DNA of 64,000 nucleotides, taken from Floccularia luteovirens (taxonomy: Eukaryota > Basidiomycota > Agaricomycetes > Agaricales > Squamanitaceae). This document shows, in pieces, positions 10,378-20,900 of the stretch. Location: contig VSJF01000009.1 of assembly GCA_009739215.1 (NCBI GenBank), forward strand, positions 744,001 to 808,000. Reading direction: 5' to 3'. The translations under genes and the position numbers were made by a program. The notes under the pieces were generated by a model. That model was not told the DNA's origin, did not search any database, and saw only the letters and a program-made list of their open reading frames with translations. The first letter of the stretch is position 1. Each line of letters opens with the position of its first letter.

Positions 10378-10913
10378 GTTCCAAAGGAAGCTTGCGATGC
10401 ATTTGGAGATGGAAGTTATTATAAGCCCTATACTACCGCAAAACGTCAAGCTTGAAAAAAAATCGAATATGGGTCTATGAACATTAGTAACGGTATATGT
10501 TCGCCCTTGGATCTCGGACTAGACTTCTCTTGTTCATGTGCCTAGGGCTGCAGACCTCGAGTAATGATTTACATGTCACCCATTGCTCCATTCCACTTTT
10601 GGACAAGGTACTAATTAATAGGATTGTGAAGTCGTGCATGGCCGTAAGTAACATTGAGCAAGCAAAGTGTGGCGTGACATATTGGAATTCCAGAAATGAG
10701 TTGTGGTAATGACACTAACTATCTACATCACTAAAATGAAACATGGTGTGTAAATTTACTAACAGTATTGAATGATGTAACTATGCGTTGAGGGGAGAGG
10801 GGGGTACAGTGTGTGAGTTAGACTTGTATTAAACACGTATTCTTTGAGCAAGAATCTCAAGAAAAGAAAAAAACACGTGAAAACAAACCTAATCAGTCTG
10901 TACTGATACAGAA
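10378..10913. other. Gene-free stretch
   Basis: 536 bp between the 5' end of the PhoD remnant and the 3' end of NAA30. Short open frames on both strands have no recognisable motif. I see nothing beyond likely UTR and old promoter sequence. Confidence 0.5.
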
Positions 10914-11884
10914 TCAGCGGGAAGATACCTCATCGTCGTCGTCATCGTCCGAATATGGTGAAATCCTGATTGCACGATATACACGACGATTTCTCCCGTG
11001 GGTAGACGTTGAGTGATGGGACCCAGAACCCCGAGAGGTATTACTGGTATCATCAGAAGTATCATCCGAATCACGGTCTTGAGGAGGTATAGAGAGGACA
11101 AGTCGGAATGCATCTTTGCCGTTCAAATAAAATCGATGTAACCTCTTCTCGCGGATAAAACCTAGAGATTCGTATAATGACAGAGCGGCGTGGTTGTCGA
11201 ATTCAGTTTCTAGTATTATCTGGTGAGGAATGAATTAATTTGAGTGTTTATGGGGGTGAATTGGGGGACTGAACCTCTTCGACACCATCTTCCTTCATCG
11301 CTTCAATCGAATTCTTCACAAGCGTACTAGCTATAAACGATAACAAGGGGAAAGGGGAACAGGGGAAAAAAAAACAGAGAGAGAAACCGCACCAAAAGGG
11401 TGGTTATATCCCCATGTGAATTTCTGAGATATTTCATGAGGATAGCAAAGAGTGGGGGAAATGTGACGAACCTATGCCACGTTTTCGGTACTCTTTGTCG
11501 ACGCTTAGCATGGCGATGTAACCTCTGTTAGAGAGATCACGGTGCATGCTTTGTTTACAGACAATAACGCCTATCGGGGTAGAGTCGGATGCATCGCTGG
11601 GGTAAGCCTGGAAATGGGGAGTTATTGTAAATTGAATTTATCATTTGGGTAGATTGATGATACTCACAAGAAATGATAAATGTGGCCTGGAATTATAACA
11701 AAATTAGCATGATTTTGAGACGACGGGAGGACAAAGAGGTCACACGACAGCCCACGCACCATTGATGAAGAAAGTAGCGGTATGTATAAACAACGTATGG
11801 TTCGCTTAGTTCGTTCTGAACCAGAGACATTATATGAGGGAGATCATCCTCTCCCAGGTATTGACGGTAAATGATATTGGACAT
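10914..11884 (-). CDS. NAA30: N-alpha-acetyltransferase 30 (NatC catalytic subunit, Mak3)
   Basis: GNAT-fold acetyltransferase that modifies protein N-termini beginning Met-hydrophobic, acting co-translationally with Naa35/Naa38. Five exons (11884-11761/60, 11686-11668, 11607-11472, 11330-11275, 11219-10914) read [87 protein letters not shown] and [20 protein letters not shown], followed by the family-specific [15 protein letters not shown]. The motif RKRGIAS is the acetyl-CoA-binding R/Q-x-x-G-x-G/A loop. SEPYxxYTYRYF identifies Naa30 rather than other NATs. Unusual points are a 19-nt second exon (WPHLSFL) and a C-terminal extension of about 60 residues rich in Ser and Asp ([12 protein letters not shown] and [12 protein letters not shown]) absent from the compact family core. 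Confidence 0.92.
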
Positions 11885-12744
11885 TTCTATCGCAAGAGGT
11901 TAGAGAGATGGTGGCTCGGTTCCAAGGTAAGTTAAGAGTTGTAATACTCGGTTCTCTATCGCATATTTGTGACAAGGAAGATGTCACCTTTTAAGTAAAT
12001 GGAGATTTGCTGGCAACGTGAAACGCTGGCATACAAACTTGTAACTGTGATATATACAAAGAATGTGATATATATAACAATCCATCTGTCATCATCTATT
12101 CTCCTCGGAGGCAAGCTGTTTAAATAATACCAACACAGGAGATGGTTGTCAAGTTCATCGAATTCAAATACTGTGCCAGTTGTCACGTGCAAGTCATTCT
12201 TGCTTCTTGCTACTTCTCACACAATCCAAGGCATGCAGCGAGCAAACGATGCACATTTCTTGGGAGTACTACAATATATGGGCACGTGTACAGACAAGCA
12301 GAGACAAGTGGAACTGAGAGAAAGACAGCTTCTTAGTATCAACTGGCCAAAGGTGAGAAAAGGGGTTGAAGAAGGGGATCATCGTAACAGTGAAAAGTAA
12401 CAGTAAGGAAGAACAGGAAAAGGGGACGAGTGTCAAACGCAAAGGAGGGTACGTGGTTAAGAGAGTACACAGAGTCATTAGGCATTGGACGCTAAACGTG
12501 GGCAAGGACGTGGAGGAGGGATGTATAAAGGGATTTAAAAAAGGATGAGGAATAAAATGGAGGGGGGGAGAGGACAAGTATGTTGCAGTAATGAACCCCA
12601 CGACGTTTATGGGGAAAGTGAAGGCTTGATAAAGGACCCCGAGAGGTGGTGGAGAATGTAGCCGCGCCACCTCCACCATCAGCTTGAAGAACAGGAGGAT
12701 CTCAACCGACGACCTTGGACCCCGACCGTTGGTGTGCCAACGGC
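11885..12744. other. Spacer between NHP6 and NAA30
   Basis: 860 bp holding the NAA30 promoter and the NHP6 3' region. The plus strand is purine-rich from about 12340 to 12600. The longest open frames here (for example 12269-12679, minus) are low-complexity Pro/Ser/Leu translations of that tract and show no domain. Confidence 0.5.
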
Positions 12745-13294
12745 TTATTCTTCGTCTTCTTCTTCATCACCACTTGGGCTCTTCTTTGCACCCTGTGATG
12801 ATAGTGAGAAATTGGGAGACGAAAGGGGGAAAGAGACATACAGTATCATAGGCAGCTTTTTCCTCTTCTGCACGGGCCTTGTCTTTTGCGGCTTGCTCGA
12901 TATATGGCTGCAGATGGATGAGTAAAGTGGACTGGGTGGAGAGAAGAAAAGAAGGGAACCTTTTTCTCTTCGTCGTCGAGCTCCTTCCACTTTGCACCTA
13001 GAAGTTTTCCAACTTCACCTGTGGGAGAATGAGATGAAAAAGGGAAGATGAAGTGAAAAAAGACGAACCAAAGCCAGCATCGGGGTTTTCGGCCTTGATT
13101 CGCTCACGCCAGTCCTGAGAGAAGAACATATAGGCAGAGAGGGCACGTTTAGGGGCATTCTTGTCTTTTTTACCCTTGCGAGGAGCTTTTTCAGCTTTTT
13201 CAGCTGCGCCGCGCTAGAGTGAGGAGTGAGGAAGGAACAGGAGTACAAAAGGGGCGACGCGACGGACCTTTGACTTTGTTGCTGCTTTAGGCAT
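12745..13294 (-). CDS. NHP6: HMG-box chromatin protein, Nhp6/HMGB family
   Basis: Small nuclear DNA-bending protein that assists FACT and transcription. Five exons (13294-13268, 13213-13069, 13018-12960, 12907-12843/42, 12792-12745) read MPKAATKSK, then a basic arm [20 protein letters not shown] and a single HMG box: [40 protein letters not shown] and [20 protein letters not shown]. The box is followed by [12 protein letters not shown], an acidic tail. [11 protein letters not shown] and the WK/EKxPY positions are diagnostic of Nhp6-type boxes. Introns and the upstream region are strongly pyrimidine-rich on the coding strand, which is common in highly expressed fungal genes. The divergent neighbour is the sterol-transfer gene at 13850. 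Confidence 0.94.
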
Positions 13295-13849
13295 CTATAG
13301 GGAAAAAGGTGGTAAGAGAGAAAAACGCGGTGGAAGAGAAAGATGAGAGCAACGTCGACGACGACGACAAGATAAGCAAGAGCAAAGTGAAGAGGGAAGA
13401 GGTGAACGATGGAGGACGGATGGCGGGGAGAGGTCACGGGTTCGACGCGACGCGTTGTGATAGAGGAAGCCAAACAAACAAAGAAGCAGGCGGGGACGAT
13501 GAGCGGGATGAGCTTGGATGGGGGGGGAGAAGAGATGGAAGGGAAAAGAAGAAGAAAAAAGGGAGAGAAAGACATACAGCAGATTTGTTATGGGGATGGA
13601 GAGAAAAAAGTAGTAGCTAATAGGAGGGACCCGCGAGGAATGGGCGAGGATAGCAGTAATAGAGAATGGCAGAGAGACGGTTGAGAGGGGATTGCTGGCT
13701 GACTGGCTGTGGGCTGTGGGTTTGGCTGGCTGAGCTGAGCTGAGCTGAGACTTATCATTCGGATGTCTCCGTCGGGTATTCCCGTAGTACGTCACAGGCT
13801 TTAAACTCTCCAATAGTCTACCAAGCTTACTATCTACTTATACTACAAC
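13295..13849. promoter_or_regulatory. Divergent promoter of NHP6 and KES1, purine/pyrimidine asymmetric
   Basis: This 555-bp spacer is strongly purine-rich on the plus strand between about 13300 and 13620 (CT-rich when read toward NHP6). It also carries a short TGAGC microsatellite at about 13731-13749. CT-rich blocks upstream of start codons are a usual mark of active fungal promoters. Long open frames on both strands here are low-complexity and not genes. Confidence 0.5.
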
Positions 13850-15485
13850 ATGTCGGAAGATGGCCAAGCTCTACCAGCCTCTCAGCGTGGCACCTGGTCT
13901 TCATTTCTCAAATCGTAACTATCTCTCTTCTCTCTTTCTTCAATTGCTTATCATTTATCATTCAGTATCGCCTCTTTCTCTGGCGATCTCTCTTCTATGA
14001 CTGCTCCTCCATTCATTCTCTCTCCAACTTCGCTCACTGAATTTCCAGGTCTTATCTACTTGTTTCTTCCCTTTATCTCATCTCATCATCTCCATAGCAT
14101 ATTGGTGCGAACGCCCACATCTTTTCGCTGCCATCGCAGCAGCTCCCCCCGGTCAGCAACGTGCCCTGGCTGTCCTTAAATGGTTTATTGTAAGCACCTT
14201 CTTCTTATCTTGCTCATTAGCTAATTCTGCCACCAGAGTACCCTCAAAGATCAATATACCTCCCGCAATGAGAAAATGGGCTCGGAGAAAAAGTAATCTC
14301 TTTCTCTTTTAATTATTATATATCATTAATCCCTCCAGGCCCCTCAACCCTGTTCTTGGAGAGTACGTTCTCTTTCCATCCCACCTGTCATCTCCTCATC
14401 CCGTTCTTCTAGACTCTTCTATGGCACTTGGCCAGACAAGAACGGTCGCGGCCTCACCAAGCTTCTCGTCGAGCAAGTCTCCCATCACCCTCCCATCACC
14501 GCCTATTTCATCCAAAATAAAGACAAGGGTCTCTATCTTCAAGGTCATAATGCTCAAAAGACCGCCTTTAGTGGTGGTTCTATCACTGTAAAGCAGATTG
14601 GCCATGCAATTCTCACCATCACTGGTCCCGATGGAAACCCAGCAGAGCAATATTTAATCACTCTTCCCCGCTTGCAAATCGATGGCTTGTGGTCCATAAT
14701 TTCCTTTTGATCATATTCCCTTCCTCACCTCTACTTATCTAGGTATGGATCACCTTATATCGAACTCGCAGATACCTCTTATATCATCGGCGGTGGCTTT
14801 GTCACCACTATCGAGTACAAGGGCAAGGGTTACTTTTACGGCAAGTCTCACGGCTTCAAAGCCACAGTCACTTCTGCTCCTGGCTCTAAACAATCTGTTT
14901 CCGACGTTGTCATCGAGGGCACCTGGACCACTACCTCTCGAGTCACAAAGGGTACTCCTCCTGGGATTTCTTCTCATGGTATTCATTCATCCCCCCTCTC
15001 GTGTCCGATGCTAATACTCCTCACAGATGACTTCCATAATGTCAACGCGCCAAAGGAGGAAGTTACAGTTCACGGTGGCAACTCGGATGGCACAATGGGT
15101 CCGTTTGAGACCCGCAAGCTTTGGGGAGCTGTTGCCCGAGGCATCCGTGAGGGTGACTTTGACACTGCTAGTCGGGAAAAGACAAAGATCGAGGTACCAT
15201 CTCTCCTTCTTAACTATATCACCTTATTTTAAACACTTTGGAATTATATTTAGAATGAGCAACGTCAGAGGAGAAAGGACGAAACTGCTGCAGAGACTCC
15301 TTGGCAACTCAAGCATTTCAAACATATTGACAATGATCCCATTTGTGAGCTTGTTGTCCTTCTTATTGATTATACTAAATTAATAATATCGTCTCGAAGA
15401 CGAATCACTTGCACCACTTGCGAAACTTGATCTACAGACCGATGATGCATACGTATTTTTAGGGAATGGACCTGTTCTAGAATGA
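13850..15485 (+). CDS. KES1: Oxysterol-binding-protein homologue, Kes1/Osh4 type
   Basis: Cytosolic lipid-transfer protein whose family exchanges sterol for PI4P at ER-Golgi contacts. The start MSEDGQALPASQRGTWSSFL at 13850 leads into a lipid-binding domain only; there is no PH or ankyrin domain, as in yeast Osh4. Visible motifs, in order over about seven exons, are FSGDLSSMTAPPFILSPTSL, PLNPVLGE, FYGTWPD, the OSBP signature EQVSHHPPITAYF, IGGGFVTTIEYKGKGYFYGK, GTWTT and ETRKLWGAVARGIREGDFD. HHPP contributes the PI4P-binding histidines. The last exon, after an intron ending near 15409, reads ESLAPLAKLDLQTDDAYVF and ends at a TGA at 15483-15485. The gene converges with the otubain gene, with only 48 bp between the two stop codons. 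Confidence 0.92.
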
Positions 15486-15533
15486 TTGGGCGGCTTTGGA
15501 TGGTGTAATGATATAAATCAATCAAGTTTCCTA

Positions 15534-17486
15534 TTACATCAGTAGATCATAGTGTCCTGGTCTATTACATTCCATCAACAAGAGAAAGATGTCAATTAAT
15601 AGAGACGACTTACCGATATAGCAACACGAGAGGGTTATCTATTAGTTGTTTTCCTAACAACCCTTCGTCTGTATTCGCTTCTTCTGAACCTTGGAATGGG
15701 ATGAAATCTACCCCGTCTGATCGTCTCCCGTCAAGATAGGCGACTTTGATGGTTAGCCGGAGTGCCCGGCAGAGTGCGTCTACCTCTACATTATCTAAGG
15801 AGAGGAAAACTTGGTTATCTTTGATGAATATAAGGCATAAGAGAACACTTGCCTGCCTCTTTACCCATAGCTTGGACTACATTTGAGCAGAATTCATCGA
15901 CTGAGAGCATATCGCGAGAATCGGGGTGGACAAGAAAGTTTTCATATTGACTTTGATGGTTTTTGATGTATGCGGACTATGGGTTAATTAATTAAAAATG
16001 GGGGAATAGGTGAAAGTGGGGTTGAACGTACGGTTAGAAGTCGGAGATACATCACGATCGCGTTTGATACTATAATTTTTATTTAATGAGAATTTCAGAG
16101 GAGTGATGTATATATAATAATATACCTTCAGGTGTTTGGAACGCCTTCAACAACCCATCAACTGTCAACACCTCCATTCCACTGTCACCTTGGAAGATAA
16201 TGCGTTTCATCAGCAAGATGAGTTCTTCCATAAAGTCTTCATATACAAGGGGTTCGATCTCAGCTGTCTCGAGGAGTGAGCGTGTGGATTCAATTTGGTG
16301 GAGCGCGGTGAGTGTGAGATTGGGTCCGAGAGTGAGAAGTCGTTCAAGGTAACCAAAGGCTATTGCTGGATAAATTGATCGAGATTTTGTTAATTAAGAA
16401 CTTTGGGGGAAGGGAGAGAAAAACAACATACTTCGGTAGAAACAATCTCCGTCACCTTTATAAATTCTATTTCGTTGGTAAAAATTGAAAAAACAAAAAA
16501 AAGAAAACAGTGTTGTGTGTAGGGGGATTAGGTCGGGGAGGGATTGGAATGAATGCTCACCTCGAGTTCTACGGATACTAGTGAAACCGTTTCTGTATAG
16601 CCAATCGATTTGGGAGAGGAAGGTTTGGGAACCATTTTCGTATTCGGAGCGAAGCTCAAGAAGGGGTAGTTTGATAGAGATGAGGGGTTGGGTGGGCATG
16701 CTTTCTGTTAAGAGTTGCTGGAAAGGGAGAAGTGAGGAAGTTGGAGGAAACAAGTGTATAGTAGAAGACAAACCTCATTCATTTCATAGAGTTGGGCGTT
16801 CGTGTAATTTGACATTTCTGTAGATTGAGAAGAAGTATTGAAGAGAGATATCGGGGAAATAGTAATTGATTTCAGATGATGCAATACATAACCATCAGAA
16901 GGTCACGCTTTTGCTTTTTCTTTACGCTTTTGTGTATTACTCACCACTATTCCTACTAACACCATCACCCGGTTCGACAACATCAAAATCTAATGCGGGG
17001 AGAAGCTCCTTTGTACCTGGAGTCGCAAGCTGGTCGAGTCCTAATGTTTGTGCAGTGTTGAACCCGAAATGCGGCCTGTCGTGAATTGGGGTCAAGTCCG
17101 GGAGCGGGAGTGTAGCTCGTTTGAGTTTGGCTGGGAGTGTATATGAAGAGGATTTGTTAGTATGATGTTTTAACTTGGGTAATAAGGTTATAAGAATGGG
17201 TGATGGTTACATCAATATAAATGACAATGTTCCGCTTAAAAAACGCCACTGATTCTGTCAAAACCTCTTCCAATTCAATGTATGACATAATTCTTTGTGA
17301 TGGTGGCAAGAAAGAAGAAGAGAAAGCGCAGCCAAACGGTGATACAAGCCCGTGCGCACACACTCAAAGAAAAAGAAGGAAAAAAAAACGATATGAAAGA
17401 ATTTACTGACGAGGTGTGGAGGGTTGTTCGGATGGTGATACGGGCGAGGTGACTGTGAAAGCTGGATCTATTGGCGCGCCTGACAT
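15534..17486 (-). CDS. Otubain-family deubiquitinase (peptidase C65)
   Basis: Cysteine protease that removes ubiquitin, related to OTUB1/OTUB2. The catalytic Asp-Cys box GDGDCFYR lies at about 16440, the preceding segment is YENGSQTFLSQIDWLYRNGF plus RRTR, and the C-terminal histidine box reads LLYRPGHYDLLM immediately before the stop at 15534-15536. Between them lie LTLTALHQIESTRSLLET and SVDEFCSNVVQAMGKEADNV, typical of the otubain helical subdomain. The gene begins MSGAPIDPAFTVTSPVSP at 17486 and has an N-terminal extension of about 87 residues (exons 17486-17411 and 17130-16945) before the usual otubain start MSNYTNAQLYEMNE. Splice phases join this extension in frame, but a second internal start at that methionine is possible. 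Short introns throughout. Confidence 0.88.
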
Positions 17487-17986
17487 TTTTTTTTTCCTTC
17501 AAGATTTCTTTGTCGAGTCAAAGTCAAGAGTTTGCTTTTCGTATTGGGTATAGGGGGGCAAGTGGTAAAGAGAATACTCGAGGCTTTGTACGATGATCGA
17601 CGGTTTATTTAGTGTCTTTCCGGGAATCTATATGTATAGCGGAAGGAAAAGACAGAATGGATGGATCGTCGTTTACTATGCTTTACTTATTATAAATGGA
17701 TTGCTATCAGATTTGCTAGTTTCGGAACTGCTGTAAAATGCCTCCGACGTATAAGGCTAGCTCGATGTGTATAGCTTAAAAATTTACATATGTGACATGT
17801 TTCTTCGTGCCTCATATATTAACCCACCATACCCGGAGAGTGCGGTGTGATGGTAACCGGAAAAATAGACATTTGAAAGTTTTTAATCTTTAGTGTACAT
17901 ACCCCCAAACGTGGTGATTTGGGTGAGAAACCCGGGCTTACAACGAGGTAATTTTTAAAATAAACACCCTATCAACAATCTTACCA
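17487..17986. other. Gene-free stretch between ERCC6L2-like and otubain genes
   Basis: 500 bp that should contain the otubain promoter and the 3' flank of the SNF2 gene, both on the minus strand. AT-rich from about 17680 to 17820. No coding signal seen. Confidence 0.5.
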
Positions 17987-20900
17987 TCAATCGCTGGATG
18001 ATACACTTTGCTCTCGTTGAACTTTCACCCATTCGTCTAGCTGTGCTAGTATTTCTTCCTGCTCTTCTCTAGATTGACGTGCACTGCAGGAATTAAAACC
18101 GAAGGGTATTTTCATTATCGTCAGTATTCGATCAAGTCGTAGAGAAAGTGGTGTTCTGAGGAATGAGATGAACAGACTCACAAATCACGGGCAAATTCTG
18201 GAACGTCGTCAGGACTGTTGATCATCCCTAGTTGTATGAGCGCTTGATGTCTTGATGCTAATCTACACATCAAAAAGAACTTGAGAACAAACAAGTTATG
18301 GTATTGAGATAGCGACGCACTGCTCTTCCGGCGTAGGTGGTGGTTTATGGTGCTTGCGCTTTGGTGGCCACTCTTCTTCTGGTGCGGTACCCCCGGGGGA
18401 TTGTTTTGCTTTTTTGATACGCCGAGCTTTCTATGGAATTTGTCAGATTTTATACCATGGATGAAGTGAAGCTGTTGGACTGACCTCAAGAGTCATTTTT
18501 GTTCGCTGTTCTTCTATCCGGCTAGGTACCAAGATCTGCTCGTTCATATGGCTGTATGTGACACCAATTGCATTGAGTGTTTTTAAGATCACGTCTTGCT
18601 CCCTAGCTTCCGTTGGCGGTGGAGCTGATATATAAATTATGGGTTATATGGTTGGTGTAATGCACAGAACTTGACTTACCATCATCGAATAACAGTGTAC
18701 CAAGACCGCGTAGGTTATTCTTAGCCGAGCTTTGAGCAGTTACGAATATTATAAGGTCAATTTTCGCTTACCTCTTCTTTGTTCATTTTAGAATCAGCTT
18801 CGATCATCTCTCGCACAGCCTTATTTTCTTTCTTAGCTTTGAGACTACCCATATTTGCGAGTGCCCAATCCAATTCTGCCATGTTGGCCTTTTCAATCTG
18901 CAATCATGAAGAAAAAGGCGTTATGTCGACGCGGTGGAAGAGATGATATGAAATTTGCATTACCGCCATCTTTGTTGCAAGCTTATCTTCATGTAATTTG
19001 AAGATATTTTCAATACCAAATAACTCTCCTTTTTTCTCATTATCTCCTTGTACGCCTTCGAAATATCTGTTGCAGAAAATGGTTAACAATTATTGACTCT
19101 TATATATGTATTCCAACCAACCTCGTTTGCATGCTGGCGTCGTAGCCAATAGCCATTTGCTGTTGTTTGTATATTTGACGGGCGTAGATCAGCTCTTCGA
19201 CGGAACCTGCGCCGAGCAGTCTGTATACAGATACATCTCGAGTCTGTCCAAAACGGAAGGCTCTATGATATGATTGTTAATATTAACTCATGAGAGATAT
19301 CAAAAAATATACTCACCGGTCCATTGCTTGGAGGTCGTGTGCGGGATCTGGAGTGGCATCGTTAATTTGCGACATAATTCGGAATACTAGTGGCGTACTC
19401 CAATTTGGATCTAAGGAGGCAGGGTTAGCAGAGAGAGATATTAGTTGTGTCAAGACAAGGTCATACCGAAAATTACAACTTTATTTGCGCCTTAAAAGAC
19501 TTAGGTGCTGAGCTACATCGCGTGCATTTTGGGTATAGAAAAGTACCTGTTAGGTTCAGACCCGTCCCTCCAGCAAGTGTCGAAATAAGAAAGACGAAGA
19601 CTTCGGGATCCAAGTGGAATTTGTCAATCATAGGCATACCTATTAACATCATCATTAAGGGCGATATAGATGATAGATAGAAAAGCCACATACGTTCAGA
19701 TTGTTTAGTGCCACCGTCGAGTTTGAGGAACCCATATCCTAACCCGATATCAGAATGGAAAACATATGATTGGAACCGTAGACATACCGTGTGAGTGAAG
19801 GTGAAATTCTAGCACCTCAAGAAGCTTGACAGATTTCGTAAATATCAATACCTTGTTGGTAAGATCTTTTCGCCACTCTTTCAAGAGTATTTCTAGAGCC
19901 TTGTGTTTATGCCTCGATTAGATACCAGGGTTATGTGGTTAATTAAGACAACTACACTTACGGACCATTTACCGCAGTACTGGGGTTGCATGATAGCCGT
20001 ACCGTACTTTGGAATGATTTGATCTGGGAATGCTACCTCTGCTAATGCTCTATTTCTGGTTGCCTTTGTAGTAGTTAGTAAAAATGAGTAATGACAAAGT
20101 TGCAAGTTTCCTCACCTGATCTGGAGTATCATTCGGCCCTGTTATTGAGGTAGATTTTTAACTTTATAGTCCCATACATGAGATGATGCAGTATTTACCC
20201 GGTAGGATGAGACAGAGATGATTGGAAAGCTTGATCAATATCGACATATATCTGAAGACATCGCCGGTGACGAAAGGGTAACAACAGTCCTTCCGGCTGT
20301 AGGGTTTACTCGTAAAGTAATTCTCGGACGTAGAATACCAGAAATCAATTTAACGTACGATTTGGTAGAATTACAAGGACACAGTTTATCTTTGTTCACC
20401 AAATTTTGAACAGGCCTAGCGTTGAGGATATTTTTATAACATTGAATTTGTTTTGGAGAGAGAGGACAGAATACAACTTGGTCCGTTTTCTCGGGGAGCT
20501 TGAAAAAAAAGGTGTCAGAAGCGATTACGTCAATAGCACCACAAACCGAAAACCTGGTTCTTGATTATGTCCTTTGTCCTACAGAGTAAAATTTTTAGTA
20601 AATAAACATCAGACGAAACTTCACTATTACAGTACCTCCTAAGGAAGAAGTTTGGTAAGAGTTTGTTCTTCAAAATCAAGGTGACCGCCTGGGGGGATGG
20701 TTGCTGGTGGGTTATGACATATTTCAGAAGCAGTTATTTGACCATACAAGTGCTTTAGCTCTTTCCTCTTCGCTTGCTCCCGTTGATTGCCCCATCGTCA
20801 ATGGCTTCACAACAAAGCCGTGCCATTGACGAGATGATCCCAGTTTCCCAGGATTAGTCCAATCCAAAATTGTCCACATCTCCTTGTACGAGTTTTGTAT

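Noticed and set aside
10497..10709. 70-aa plus-strand frame between the PhoD remnant and NAA30
   Set aside because: No domain, no conserved composition; lies in spacer DNA.
12269..12679. 136-aa minus-strand open frame
   Set aside because: Low-complexity Pro/Ser/Leu translation of a purine-rich tract, with no domain and no splice support.
12640..12745. Possible tRNA or small RNA near the NHP6 3' end
   Set aside because: Some stem-like pairs exist, but no cloverleaf or box motifs fit. The sequence is better explained as the NHP6 3' flank.
13295..13813. Long minus-strand open frames upstream of NHP6
   Set aside because: They arise from the CT-rich promoter tract and overlap each other in different frames.
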